DNA of 64,000 nucleotides from assembly GCA_016699325.1 (NCBI GenBank), contig CP064971.1, forward strand, positions 930,001-994,000. The letters run 5' to 3'. Each line of letters starts with the position of its first letter. The stretch's first letter is position 1. This stretch comes from Methanolinea sp. (lineage in GTDB: Archaea > Halobacteriota > Methanomicrobia > Methanomicrobiales > Methanospirillaceae). Of the stretch, positions 8,980 through 16,969 are shown in pieces. The position numbers and the translations under genes are program-made. Below the pieces are notes generated by a model. It did not search any database, was not told where the DNA came from, and saw nothing but the letters and a program-made list of their open reading frames with translations.

Positions 8980-9213
8980 GTGATAAAACTGCCCGAGAAA
9001 GCGAAAGCCGGCCAGAAGGTAGGTCCTGGGAAGTACGTCTGCCTTGACTGCGGAAAGGAACTGGTGCTTGATGCGGTTGAGCAGGATCTCAGGAAGTGCC
9101 CGCAGTGTGCGTGTGAACAGTACCAGTGCTTCCCCATGACCCATATCCGCCCGGATATCAAGACGCCTGAGGATGTAATGCATCCACCGAAGCGTGGGAA
9201 GAGCAACCTGTAA
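8980..9213 (+). CDS. Small zinc-ribbon protein
   Basis: A 77-residue protein built around one zinc ribbon: CLDC and CPQC pairs about 20 residues apart, after the GPGKYVC stretch common in rubredoxin-like and zinc-ribbon small proteins. The third cysteine after CPQC (CAC) and another in YQC could be extra ligands. The GTG start fits the TATA box; an upstream in-frame TTG at 8971 is less likely. It opens a block of redox genes, so a metal-centred electron-transfer role is possible, but no function is known to me. Confidence 0.75.
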   Translation: MIKLPEKAKAGQKVGPGKYVCLDCGKELVLDAVEQDLRKCPQCACEQYQCFPMTHIRPDIKTPEDVMHPPKRGKSNL

Positions 9214-9355
9214 TATCCTTCTAATTTTTATGAGCGAGGGTGCGGGAACGGGATATCCGCTGTCCTGATACCGTCCCACCAGTATTTCCATGCAGGATGC
9301 CTGCAAGGTTATTTTTAAGGGGGAGCCAGATTATCTCTCACAGGAGGTGTTAAGT

Positions 9356-9478
9356 GTGGTAAATGTATCAAAAGTAGGAGAAGTGTATGAATGTGAGATC
9401 TGCGGGAATGTCGTGGAGGTCAAGGTCGCCGGAGGCGGTGAACTTATCTGTTGCGGCGAGCCGATGAAGCTGAGATAA
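9356..9478 (+). CDS. Stand-alone desulforedoxin-like protein
   Basis: A 40-residue protein with the Fe(SCys)4 pattern of desulforedoxin and the N-terminal domain of desulfoferrodoxin: YECEICGNVV followed by GGGELICCGEPM. The GTG start lies eight bases after a perfect AGGAGG, which decides the start over an in-frame upstream ATG at 9290. It contains no superoxide-reductase domain. It is followed 12 bases later by the CMD-family gene and then a peroxiredoxin, so it probably supplies electrons in oxidative-stress defence. Confidence 0.85.
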   Translation: MVNVSKVGEVYECEICGNVVEVKVAGGGELICCGEPMKLR

Positions 9479-9490
9479 CGGTGATTTATT

Positions 9491-9841
9491 ATGGTAACAA
9501 AAACCGAGATGAAGGATCTTGAACAGATGATCGGGAAGGTGCCCAAGTTCTTTAAAGAACTCACGGTAAAAGACCCGAAGATGTACGAGATGGTGATGAA
9601 ACTCGAGGGGCATATCTGGGACGACGGGGTACTCACCCGCCAGACCAAGAAGCTCATCGCGGTTGCAATCGCGGCATCGCTCCGGGATCAGCATGCGACA
9701 CGCGCGCAGCTGGAAGGAGCCGAGAAGCTTGGCGTCACCAAGGCCGAAGTGGAGGAAGCCCTGCGGGTAGCATTCCTGCTTGCCGGTATGCCAGCCTATG
9801 TTTATGGTAAGGCACAGCTGGACGAGCTGATGAGGGAGTGA
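9491..9841 (+). CDS. Carboxymuconolactone decarboxylase/AhpD-family protein without cysteines
   Basis: A 116-residue all-helical protein of the CMD/AhpD fold: the region DDGVLTRQTKKLIAVAIAAS followed by helices ending in AGMPAYVYG fits the family. Family peroxidase members carry a CxxC...H active site after the LIAVAIA helix; here that segment reads LRDQHATRAQ, and the whole protein contains no cysteine at all. It can therefore not be a classic AhpD disulfide reductase. It sits between desulforedoxin and peroxiredoxin genes with 7-12 base gaps and so is very likely cotranscribed. Confidence 0.88.
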   Translation: MVTKTEMKDLEQMIGKVPKFFKELTVKDPKMYEMVMKLEGHIWDDGVLTRQTKKLIAVAIAASLRDQHATRAQLEGAEKLGVTKAEVEEALRVAFLLAGMPAYVYGKAQLDELMRE

Positions 9842-9848
9842 GGAAGAA

Positions 9849-10493
9849 ATGTGTATAGGTGATTATGGTTCCATGCCAATCATCGGCGAGCCTGCCCCGG
9901 ACTTCGAGGCCCTCACGACCAGTGGAATCATCAAGCTCTCAGACCTTAAAGGGAAATGGATCATCCTCTTTTCCCACCCAGCTGACTTCACGCCGGTATG
10001 CACGACCGAGTTCATGGCATTTGCCGGTGTTGCAGATGAGCTAAAGAACATGAACGTGATGCTGTTAGGACTCTCCATCGACAGTGTCCACTCTCACCTG
10101 GCATGGATCAAGAACGTCAAAGAGAAGATGGGCGTCGACATCCCCTTCCCCATCATCGCCGATCTCGATATGAAGGTGGCAACGAAGTTCGGAATGCTCC
10201 ACCCCGGCCAGAGCTCGACGTCAACCATCAGGACGGTCTTCTTCATCGATGACAAGGGTATCCTCCGCGCAATGCTCTACTACCCGATGCAGAATGGCCG
10301 GTACATCCCTGAGATTATCAGGCTGGTCAAGGCGCTCCAGACCACCGACAAGTACAATGTCGCAACACCTGCAGACTGGCAGCCGGGAGACAAGGTGGTC
10401 GTTCCGTCACCCAAGAACAAGGCTGAGATGGATAAGCGTCTCACCGAAGGCTACGAGTGCAAAGACTGGTACCTGTGTTTCAAGAAAATTTGA
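9849..10493 (+). CDS. Peroxiredoxin, Prx6-like archaeal type
   Basis: Thiol peroxidase of 214 residues. The peroxidatic cysteine is Cys51 in HPADFTPVCTTEF; Arg in STIRTVFFIDDKG is the conserved active-site arginine. The C-terminal arm contains Cys204 and Cys210 (YECKDWYLC), the pair that resolves the sulfenic acid in archaeal Prx6-type enzymes such as that of Aeropyrum. A GAGG five to six bases upstream supports the ATG. It follows the CMD-family gene by seven bases; reductant may be the glutaredoxin-thioredoxin reductase fusion 4 kb away (inference). Confidence 0.95.
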   Translation: MCIGDYGSMPIIGEPAPDFEALTTSGIIKLSDLKGKWIILFSHPADFTPVCTTEFMAFAGVADELKNMNVMLLGLSIDSVHSHLAWIKNVKEKMGVDIPFPIIADLDMKVATKFGMLHPGQSSTSTIRTVFFIDDKGILRAMLYYPMQNGRYIPEIIRLVKALQTTDKYNVATPADWQPGDKVVVPSPKNKAEMDKRLTEGYECKDWYLCFKKI

Positions 10494-10607
10494 TCTCTTT
10501 CTTTTTCCCTTTTCCCATGTACCACAGGCTCCGGAAACAGGCACCTCTCCTCTGAGTCCTTCCGCAAGAACCCTATCCTTATAACCTCTCTGATAAACTC
10601 CTTCATC

Positions 10608-11222
10608 ATGCCAGTTAAAGTCCTTGCCTTTGCCGGGAGCCCCCGCCGGCATGGCAACTCCGAGACATTGCTTGACTGGGTTCTTTATACTATGCGGCAG
10701 GACCCTGAAGTCGAGGTGGAGAAGGTGGTGCTGGTCGAGGCCAACATCAATCCCTGCCGGGGATGCAATGCCTGTGAGACCCTGAATAAGTGCGTCCAGC
10801 GGGACGGCATGGATTATCTCCACGACCGTATTATCAACGCTGATATCATCATCCTCGCAGCCCCGATATTCTGCATGGGCGTCTGTTCACAGGCCAAGGC
10901 ACTGATTGACAGGTTCCAGGTCTTTCGATCGAGGAAATATGTCCTCAGGCTCCCCATTGTCCCACCGGAGCGGAAGGGCAAGCGCCTCGGCATATTTCTT
11001 TCCACCGCCGGGCAGAACTGGGACCACGTCTTTGACGGAGCGATCCCTTCGGTCAAGTGTTTCTTCCACGTCATCGAAGTGAAGGATAAGGACATCCATT
11101 ACCTGATGGTGAATAACGTTGACGAAAAGGGCGCCATCCTCAAGCATCCCACCGCACAAAGGGAGGCCGAACGCCTTGCCCGGGAGGTCATCACTGAGGT
11201 CAAGGCCCGGCTTGCGAGGTGA
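10608..11222 (+). CDS. Iron-sulfur flavoprotein (Isf family)
   Basis: A 204-residue flavodoxin-fold protein with FMN loop GSPRRHGNSETL and, after the second strand, the compact cysteine motif CRGCNACETLNKC that binds a [4Fe-4S] cluster in Methanosarcina Isf. The second FMN segment is AAPIFCMGVCSQAKALIDRF. Isf proteins accept electrons from ferredoxin and reduce oxygen or peroxide in methanogens. It abuts the next gene with no spacer, and that gene encodes a paralogue, so a tandem duplication is likely. Confidence 0.9.
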   Translation: MPVKVLAFAGSPRRHGNSETLLDWVLYTMRQDPEVEVEKVVLVEANINPCRGCNACETLNKCVQRDGMDYLHDRIINADIIILAAPIFCMGVCSQAKALIDRFQVFRSRKYVLRLPIVPPERKGKRLGIFLSTAGQNWDHVFDGAIPSVKCFFHVIEVKDKDIHYLMVNNVDEKGAILKHPTAQREAERLAREVITEVKARLAR

Positions 11223-11846
11223 ATGCCATTGGCCGTCAGCGTACTTGGGATTTCGGGAAGTCCCCGCCGGCATGGGAACACCGAGACCCTCCTTGATGCA
11301 TTTCTCGAGGGGACAAAAAACGCCGGTGCATCGGTTGAGAAGGTCGTTCTCAAGGAACTGGATTATACCCCGTGCCAGGGGTGCAATGTCTGTCATAGAA
11401 CCGGAGTGTGCATTGTGAAGGACGATGCTCTCCCGCTCTTTGACCGGATCTTTTCGGTCGACTGCCTTGCTGTGGCATCACCCATCTACAGTATGGGCAT
11501 CACTGCCGAACTCAAGGGGCTCATCGACCGGGCACAATACATCTGGGCCCGTAAGTTTATCCTGAAGACGCTCTACTTCTCCCATGAGCATATCGAGTGC
11601 CACAAGGGTATCTTCATCTCCACGGCAGGGCTTTCCTGGGACAACGTTTTTGACGCTGCATTCCCGGCTATTACGGCGTTCTTCAACACCCTGGGTTTTG
11701 AATATTACGATAATATCATCGCCAATAACATGGACCAGTACGAGGGAATCCGCGGTCATCCTACCGCACTTACCGAGGCCAGCAGGAAAGGGGACCAGGT
11801 GGTCAGGGTCATTGGAGACCTGAAAGGACGCTTCGGGCAGGGCTGA
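11223..11846 (+). CDS. Iron-sulfur flavoprotein, tandem paralogue
   Basis: A 207-residue protein starting directly after the stop of its paralogue. It has the FMN loop SPRRHGNTETLLDAFL, the cluster motif CQGCNVCHRTGVC, and the second flavin segment ASPIYSMGITAELKGLIDRA. The two share the SPRRHGN, NxxDE and PTALTEA/PTAQREA landmarks, pointing to duplication followed by moderate divergence; they may form a heterodimer or have split donors. Function is inferred from the Isf family. Confidence 0.9.
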   Translation: MPLAVSVLGISGSPRRHGNTETLLDAFLEGTKNAGASVEKVVLKELDYTPCQGCNVCHRTGVCIVKDDALPLFDRIFSVDCLAVASPIYSMGITAELKGLIDRAQYIWARKFILKTLYFSHEHIECHKGIFISTAGLSWDNVFDAAFPAITAFFNTLGFEYYDNIIANNMDQYEGIRGHPTALTEASRKGDQVVRVIGDLKGRFGQG

Positions 11847-11923
11847 TGCCTGTTTATTCTCCTCTTTAATATCATTCCTGACATTCAACAGGGGAATCGT
11901 CCCTGCCATGCCTGCTTCGCCCG

Positions 11924-12227
11924 ATGCCACACGACGGTTTCTTAAGCCACTCGATGAACTTCTCCCTGTCCATCACCGTCCCTCCGCGCGGCCGGTACCC
12001 CGACGGGACCGTTGTCCGTCACTTCCTCCTCCCCGGTCAGCATACCTTCACCTTCCCCATCAATCGGCATCGAGAGGCGGGCCTTGCGTATAGTGCCCGG
12101 GGTTTCCGAATGCCACCTCCGGTATATCTTCCTGGAAGATCTTCCCTTCGAGCAGCAGGAAGGTCCGGTCAGGCATGGAAGAGAAGGGGCTGATAACTTG
12201 GAAAAGAAAAAAAAAGCCGATAATTGA
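11924..12227 (+). pseudogene. Possible frameshifted small gene
   Basis: Two overlapping plus-strand frames each look partly protein-like. One starts with MNFSLSITVPPRGRYPDG (from 11954) and reaches LLPGQHTFTFPI near 12060; the sequence then makes better sense in the next frame as IERRALRIVPGV and YIFLEDLPFEQQEG, ending at 12227. A single-base indel near 12060 would join them into one protein of about 90-100 residues. I recognise no family. This is the only gene-like content in the 380 bases between the flavoprotein and the protease genes. Confidence 0.3.
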
Positions 12228-12229
12228 AG

Positions 12230-12886
12230 TTACATAATGGCCGGGTAGAGCGTGGCGATGAGGAGGCCGAACGATGCGATGATCAGGACCGCAAAAACCG
12301 CGGGGTTCCAGGCAAGCACCTTGCGGCCATCCAGTACGCTCACGGGCAGCATGTTGAACGAGGCAATCATGGCATTCACCTGGAGGCCCACCATGCCAGT
12401 CAGGGTAAGGAGCTGCCCCCACCACGTTGTAATACCGAGCCATGCGACGAGCGCAAGCAAGAATGCGAAGGGGATGCAGAGCAGGAGATTGGTAACCGGT
12501 CCGGCTGCAGATATCTTCCCGTTCTGCTCCCTGGTGACCCCTGCCCCGTAGATCAGGGTAGCCCCTGGAGCTGCAAAGACCACCCCGACAAGGGCGGCGA
12601 GAACAACTGCGACGAGCAGCATGAGGTTGTCTTTCCGAAACTCGGCCCAGTAGCCGTAGTGCATGGCAGTGAACTTGTGCGCAAGCTCGTGGAGAACGAA
12701 GCCCACGCCCACCGTTACCATGGAGAGGATGAAGTACAGGAGATATTCTCCAAGTGAAATCTCCTTCAGGGGGCTTCCCATCCATACCCCGATTCCCCCT
12801 GAAAAGGCCAGAGAAAATGCAATTGAGATCGCCAGCCAGGAAATGACCAGGTCGAACCGTTCCCTCCGTGAGATCCGCTCAAGCAT
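12230..12886 (-). CDS. Site-2 protease family (M50) membrane metalloprotease
   Basis: A 218-residue membrane protein. HELAH (residues 66-70) at the end of a hydrophobic segment is the HExxH zinc motif, and NMLPVSVLDGRKVLAW near the C-terminus is the NxxP...DG motif that supplies the third zinc ligand in site-2 proteases. Five to six hydrophobic segments are evident. I chose the start at the ATG preceding LERISRRERF because the longer frame runs antisense into the divergent chorismate mutase gene. Such proteases cleave membrane-bound regulators; the substrate is unknown. Confidence 0.88.
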   Translation of the reverse strand: MLERISRRERFDLVISWLAISIAFSLAFSGGIGVWMGSPLKEISLGEYLLYFILSMVTVGVGFVLHELAHKFTAMHYGYWAEFRKDNLMLLVAVVLAALVGVVFAAPGATLIYGAGVTREQNGKISAAGPVTNLLLCIPFAFLLALVAWLGITTWWGQLLTLTGMVGLQVNAMIASFNMLPVSVLDGRKVLAWNPAVFAVLIIASFGLLIATLYPAIM

Positions 12887-12979
12887 GGAATTCTTCTTAA
12901 TCTCTGGAGCTGTTGCGGTATATGTCTTGTGGAGCGGGCCGCCATGTTTTTTATCCCGGGTGAGCCCGTATAATATGCT

Positions 12980-13264
12980 ATGCCCATTGAAGCCTTGCGA
13001 GCACAGATCGACCGGATCGATCTGGAGATCATCAATCTGATCACCGAACGCCAGAAGCTTGCCGGGAAGATCGCTTTCGCAAAAACTACCGAAGGGCTTC
13101 CGATACATGATCCGAAACGGACGCGGGAGGTGCTTGATGCCGCCTTCAATTACGCCGTTGAGAAGGCCATCAATCCTGTCTACGTCCGGAAGGTCTTCGA
13201 ATTGCTTATCGAGATGAGCGAAGAGCGCCAGCGGGAGTGTTCAGGAGAAGGAAATCTTCCCTGA
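12980..13264 (+). CDS. aroQ: Chorismate mutase, AroQ class
   Basis: A 94-residue all-alpha chorismate mutase, converting chorismate to prephenate for phenylalanine and tyrosine synthesis. Landmarks are LRAQIDRIDLEIINLITERQ (first helix), the Lys of GKIAFAK, the DPKRTREVLD stretch and VRKVFELLIEMS in the last helix; they match active-site Arg/Lys/Glu/Gln positions of AroQ. It is a single-domain enzyme with no dehydratase or dehydrogenase fused. Divergent from the protease gene; a TATAAT-like sequence lies only about ten bases before the ATG, too close to be its promoter. Confidence 0.93.
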   Translation: MPIEALRAQIDRIDLEIINLITERQKLAGKIAFAKTTEGLPIHDPKRTREVLDAAFNYAVEKAINPVYVRKVFELLIEMSEERQRECSGEGNLP

Positions 13265-13270
13265 CATAAT

Positions 13271-14434
13271 TCAGAACACCTCGAGCAGGAGGATAACTCC
13301 AAGGAATATCATCACCGCTCCCATCAGTACCCGGACTGCCTTTCTCGACCCGGTCCGCCACTCCTCGAGTCGCTCAACCGGGAGGCCGTAGCAGCAAATG
13401 GCGAGAATAACGATGAGGGGTAGGATAAAGAAAATGTTATAGACCATGAGGTAGGGGATTCCTTCGATGGTCGTCATCCTGTTCGAGAGAAGAGAGAGGA
13501 TCGCAAGGTAAATCCCGCCAGTGCACGGAAGCTCGAACATCCCAACCAGAATTCCTACGGTAAATGCCCCCGGAATCGAGGCTTTTTTGATAAAACGGGT
13601 TATCAAACCTTTTTTTGACTCGGGGATGGAGAGGATTGACTGCCCGTTCTCCCCGAAAACGGACAGGATACTGAAGGCGCCGACACCAAGCGCCACTATA
13701 GCGGCAACAATTGAGATGGATCGTGATATCCCGGCTGACTGTATAACTGCGAACAGTCCAAGGCCTGAAAAAAAGTAAAAAATGAATACGGCACAGATAA
13801 AGACTGATCCCACGATTAGCATCTTTTTTCTCGAGCCAAGGGCGATCAGGGTAACCAGGAGAAAGATGAGCACCGAGAAGGCGCAGGGATTGATGCCATC
13901 AACCAGCCCTGCAGCAATCACGAGTGGTATGGTAAGTTCTGCTTCCCGTGGGATGCCGAACTGGGGGGCAGGCGTGGGAAAGACGGTGGGTGTCGCCGCG
14001 ATCGCATCCGCAAGACCACTGGTAATCTCTTCAGCTCCGGAGAGAACGAATTTTCCGACAAAGACAGAGGGCACCGGGACGAAGTCCGCCCCGTAGTATT
14101 CCTTGAAGGCCTTGAACAATGCCAGGTTTTCATTGCTTTCACGGATATCGATATACCTTACCTCCACGCCTGGGTGGCTTGCTGCAAACTCCGCTATGAA
14201 AGGGAGGGATTTCAGGCATTCTGCACAGTTCATGTTATAAAAAAAATAGATGACCGGTTTTCCATCCGTGACCAGGACCGGGGAAAATCCCGGCGAATGG
14301 CTTCCAGGGGGGTTCAGGAGCACGGGCGGGGCAGGAGATTCCTGGGCAGCGACCGGATTCACCGTGATGAAAAGGAGAAGGAGAATGATAGATGTGCATA
14401 GCCCCTTCTGGCGTTCTCGTTTGGCTCCGGTCAT
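13271..14434 (-). CDS. Thioredoxin-like plus CcdA/DsbD-like transmembrane protein
   Basis: A 387-residue fusion. Residues 12-30 form a signal peptide or anchor, residues 45-150 an extracytoplasmic thioredoxin-like domain with CAEC (Cys70, Cys73), and from about residue 165 a CcdA/DsbD-like membrane core of six helices with two half-site cysteines, GINPCAFSVLIF and ELPCTGGIYLAI. CcdA-type proteins carry electrons from cytoplasmic thioredoxin across the membrane; here the receiving domain is on the same chain. It lies 12 bases after argB on the same strand, and may be read through from that operon. Confidence 0.88.
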   Translation of the reverse strand: MTGAKRERQKGLCTSIILLLLFITVNPVAAQESPAPPVLLNPPGSHSPGFSPVLVTDGKPVIYFFYNMNCAECLKSLPFIAEFAASHPGVEVRYIDIRESNENLALFKAFKEYYGADFVPVPSVFVGKFVLSGAEEITSGLADAIAATPTVFPTPAPQFGIPREAELTIPLVIAAGLVDGINPCAFSVLIFLLVTLIALGSRKKMLIVGSVFICAVFIFYFFSGLGLFAVIQSAGISRSISIVAAIVALGVGAFSILSVFGENGQSILSIPESKKGLITRFIKKASIPGAFTVGILVGMFELPCTGGIYLAILSLLSNRMTTIEGIPYLMVYNIFFILPLIVILAICCYGLPVERLEEWRTGSRKAVRVLMGAVMIFLGVILLLEVF

Positions 14435-14446
14435 GGTTATCCTGGA

Positions 14447-15319
14447 TCAATCGTGAAATATCATGGTCCCCACACCTTCATCGGTAAACATCTCGAGGAG
14501 GAGATTGTGGGGTTTATTCCCGTTGATAACGTGCCCAAAGGATACTCCCGCCTTGACCGCATGCACGATGGAGGAAACCTTCGGGATCATCCCTTCACTC
14601 ACCACTCCCCTGGCTACCAGCGATTCTGCTTCTGAAGCCGGAAGGCGGCGGTACACCATGACCCGTTCCCGGTCCATGATCCCTTCCACATCGGTCATGT
14701 TGATCAGCTTGTAGGCGTTGAGCGCCCGGGCGATCTCCCCGGCAGCGGTATCGGCATTGATGTTCAGGCTCTGGCCGTTCCGATCGATGGCCAGGGGCGC
14801 GATGACCGGGATGTAGCGATTATCGAGCAGGGTGTGGAGCACGGCGGGATTTATCTCCTCAATCTCCCCCACATGGCCGAGGTCAACTTCTTCTTCCTTT
14901 CCCTCGATGCTTACCTTCTGCGGTGTCATGCGGCGGGCAACAATGAGGCTTCCATCGTTGCCGGATATTCCGACCGCCTTACCGCCGCACTTGGCGATCA
15001 GTGAGATGATGTTGTTGTTGATCTTGCCTACGAGGACCATCTGGGCGATCTCCAGGGTTTCCTCATCGGTGATCCGGAGACCGGCCACGAACTTGGGTTT
15101 CTTGCCCATGGCCTTCATCTTCTCGGTTATCTCAGGGCCCCCGCCGTGCACCAGCACTACCTTGATTCCCACCAGCTCGAGTAAGACCACGTCGCTGATT
15201 GCCGTTTCGAGAATGGCGGAATCGACCATTGCATGCCCTCCCAGCTTGATGACCATGGTCTTTCCATGAAATTTCTGGATGTAGGGCAATGCTTCGGTCA
15301 GCACCTCTTCCCGTTTCAT
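14447..15319 (-). CDS. argB: Acetylglutamate kinase
   Basis: Phosphorylates N-acetyl-L-glutamate with ATP, the second step of arginine synthesis. The 290-residue protein has the amino-acid kinase landmarks KLGGHAM, LVHGGGPEITEKM, the substrate loop GLRITDEETLEIAQMVLVGKIN and NINADTAAGEIARAL, with INMTDVEGIM in the ATP site. The start overlaps the argJ stop as ATGA. The enzyme would be expected to be arginine-inhibited when an N-terminal helix is present, but residues 1-18 are too short to judge. Confidence 0.97.
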   Translation of the reverse strand: MKREEVLTEALPYIQKFHGKTMVIKLGGHAMVDSAILETAISDVVLLELVGIKVVLVHGGGPEITEKMKAMGKKPKFVAGLRITDEETLEIAQMVLVGKINNNIISLIAKCGGKAVGISGNDGSLIVARRMTPQKVSIEGKEEEVDLGHVGEIEEINPAVLHTLLDNRYIPVIAPLAIDRNGQSLNINADTAAGEIARALNAYKLINMTDVEGIMDRERVMVYRRLPASEAESLVARGVVSEGMIPKVSSIVHAVKAGVSFGHVINGNKPHNLLLEMFTDEGVGTMIFHD

Positions 15320-16467
15320 GTTGTGTACCTCCCGTTTATCTCTACATACTTTTCGGTAAGGTCACATCCCCACGCTGTTGCTGCCCCAGGGCCGGCATGG
15401 AGGTCGAGCTCAAAGATGACCTTTTTCCCCTGCATGGCCTGCTTTGCCGCTGCGAGATCCACAATAATACGACCATCGGCAACAAGTGGTTGCCTGATGA
15501 TTCCATCGCTGATCCAGAGATCCGCAGCGTAAGGATCAAACCGGACACCGGCCCGTCCTGCAGCGGCCATGACGCGCCCCCAGTTCGGGTCTTCCCCGTA
15601 GACTGCTGTTTTCACCAGCGGTGAAGAGACGATGGTCCGGGCAATGTCTGCCCCTTCCTCTTCTGACGGAGCGCCCCTGACGGTGACTTCCAGGAGTTTC
15701 GTTGCCCCCTCACCATCCATGGCAATCTGGAGGGCCAGGTTCCGGCAGCACTCCTCGAGGGCCCGGGCAAAAGCATCAGCGTCGACAGGACCGGCAAGCC
15801 CTGTTGCCGTGCACAGCGCGACATCATTCGTACTCGTGTCCCCGTCCACCACGACCCGGTTGAAACTCCGAGTTGTCGCTTTTTTCAGGGCTGAGTTCAG
15901 CCTGCCCGGGGGGATCTCTGCATCGGTGTAGATGAACGCCAGCATGGTGCCCATGTTCGGTGCGATCATGCCACTTCCCTTGGTGATTCCGCCGACATTA
16001 AAACCATCACCCCGGACAAGGGCATGTTTCTCAAAGAGATCGGTGGTCATGATCGCCCTTGCGGCCCGCTCCTCTGCTTCACCAGTCTGGCGCAGGTGCG
16101 GTGCCACACGCTCACACTGGTCCGAGATCAGGGGGAGATCGAGGTACCGGCCGATAACCCCCGTCGAGGCCACACCGACCGATTCCGGGCTGATGGAAAG
16201 CGCTGATGCGGCAATCTCTCCCATACGCAGTGCGTCCTGGTAACCGCGATCCCCGGTATAGGCATTCGCACAGCCGGAATTCACGATCACCGCATCGAGA
16301 TATGCTGACCGGATCCGTTCCTCCATGAGAACGACGGGGGGTGCCCGGACGATGTTCTTCGTAAAGACGCCCGCTGCTGTTCCGCTGGCCCGGATCAGTG
16401 CCAGGCCGTACTTCCCTTCCTTGATTCCCCAGGCGCTGACACCCTCAACTGCACAGATGCTCTTCAC
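15316..16467 (-). CDS. argJ: Glutamate N-acetyltransferase (bifunctional type possible)
   Basis: Recycles acetyl groups between N-acetylornithine and glutamate, completing the cyclic arginine route. About 383 residues. The autoproteolytic site that generates two subunits is visible as KGSGMIAPNMGTMLAF, where cleavage occurs before the Thr of the MGTM motif. VNSGCANAYTG and the VVDGDTSTND stretch are also family marks. I set the start at GTG 16467 because an AGGAG lies seven bases upstream and the longer frame would overlap the CBS gene. Whether it also uses acetyl-CoA cannot be seen. Confidence 0.95.
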   Translation of the reverse strand: MKSICAVEGVSAWGIKEGKYGLALIRASGTAAGVFTKNIVRAPPVVLMEERIRSAYLDAVIVNSGCANAYTGDRGYQDALRMGEIAASALSISPESVGVASTGVIGRYLDLPLISDQCERVAPHLRQTGEAEERAARAIMTTDLFEKHALVRGDGFNVGGITKGSGMIAPNMGTMLAFIYTDAEIPPGRLNSALKKATTRSFNRVVVDGDTSTNDVALCTATGLAGPVDADAFARALEECCRNLALQIAMDGEGATKLLEVTVRGAPSEEEGADIARTIVSSPLVKTAVYGEDPNWGRVMAAAGRAGVRFDPYAADLWISDGIIRQPLVADGRIIVDLAAAKQAMQGKKVIFELDLHAGPGAATAWGCDLTEKYVEINGRYTT

Positions 16468-16480
16468 ACCGATGCTCCTG

Positions 16481-16954
16481 TCATCCTGTTGACCTTCCGA
16501 TTCCCCTGATGATGTCTGCCCGGGCAATGATCCCTATCAGACGACCATCCCTGACAACCGGTAACCGGGCAATCCTGTGGGAGAGCATCAGGGATGCGGC
16601 ATCCTCGATCTCTGCATCCTCGCTGATGGAAATGGCCGGGTGACTCATGATCTCCCTGACCTTTTTATCCCCAATGTTGGTCAGGGCCGCCTTGGTCTTC
16701 TCCCAGTTGATGAACTCCCTGACCGGAACCTCTATGACTTCGAGCGGGGAGGGAAGCCAGAGATCATCTGAAAGGCCCCCTGTATCGAGAAGGGCGATGA
16801 TATCAGATTCGGTCACGATTCCAGCAAGGCGGTCGCCTTCCATGACCGGAAGGCCACCGATACGGTGGGTCCGGAGAAGCCCGGCAGCATCCCGCACGGG
16901 ATCATCGGCCTGGACCGTAATTGGGTTTTTTGTCATTATCTCGGATACTTTCAT
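16481..16954 (-). CDS. Two-CBS-domain protein in arginine operon
   Basis: A 157-residue protein consisting of two CBS domains and a short linker: MTKNPITVQADDPVRDAAGL with GLPVMEGDRLAGIVTESDI, then IMSHPAISISEDAEIEDAAS with RLPVVRDGRLIGIIARADI. CBS pairs bind adenine nucleotides or S-adenosylmethionine. It lies between argC and argJ with 15- and 13-base gaps, so it is most likely cotranscribed and could sense energy or adenylate state for this pathway; that role is inference. It has no DNA-binding or enzymatic domain of its own. Confidence 0.92.
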   Translation of the reverse strand: MKVSEIMTKNPITVQADDPVRDAAGLLRTHRIGGLPVMEGDRLAGIVTESDIIALLDTGGLSDDLWLPSPLEVIEVPVREFINWEKTKAALTNIGDKKVREIMSHPAISISEDAEIEDAASLMLSHRIARLPVVRDGRLIGIIARADIIRGIGRSTG

Positions 16955-16969
16955 CTTCGAAACCTCCTG

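Noticed and set aside
12060..12785. Minus-strand frame of 241 residues over the protease gene
   Set aside because: It is a frame shadow of the HELAH-containing protease in the same strand; composition is Arg/His/Pro-rich without motifs.
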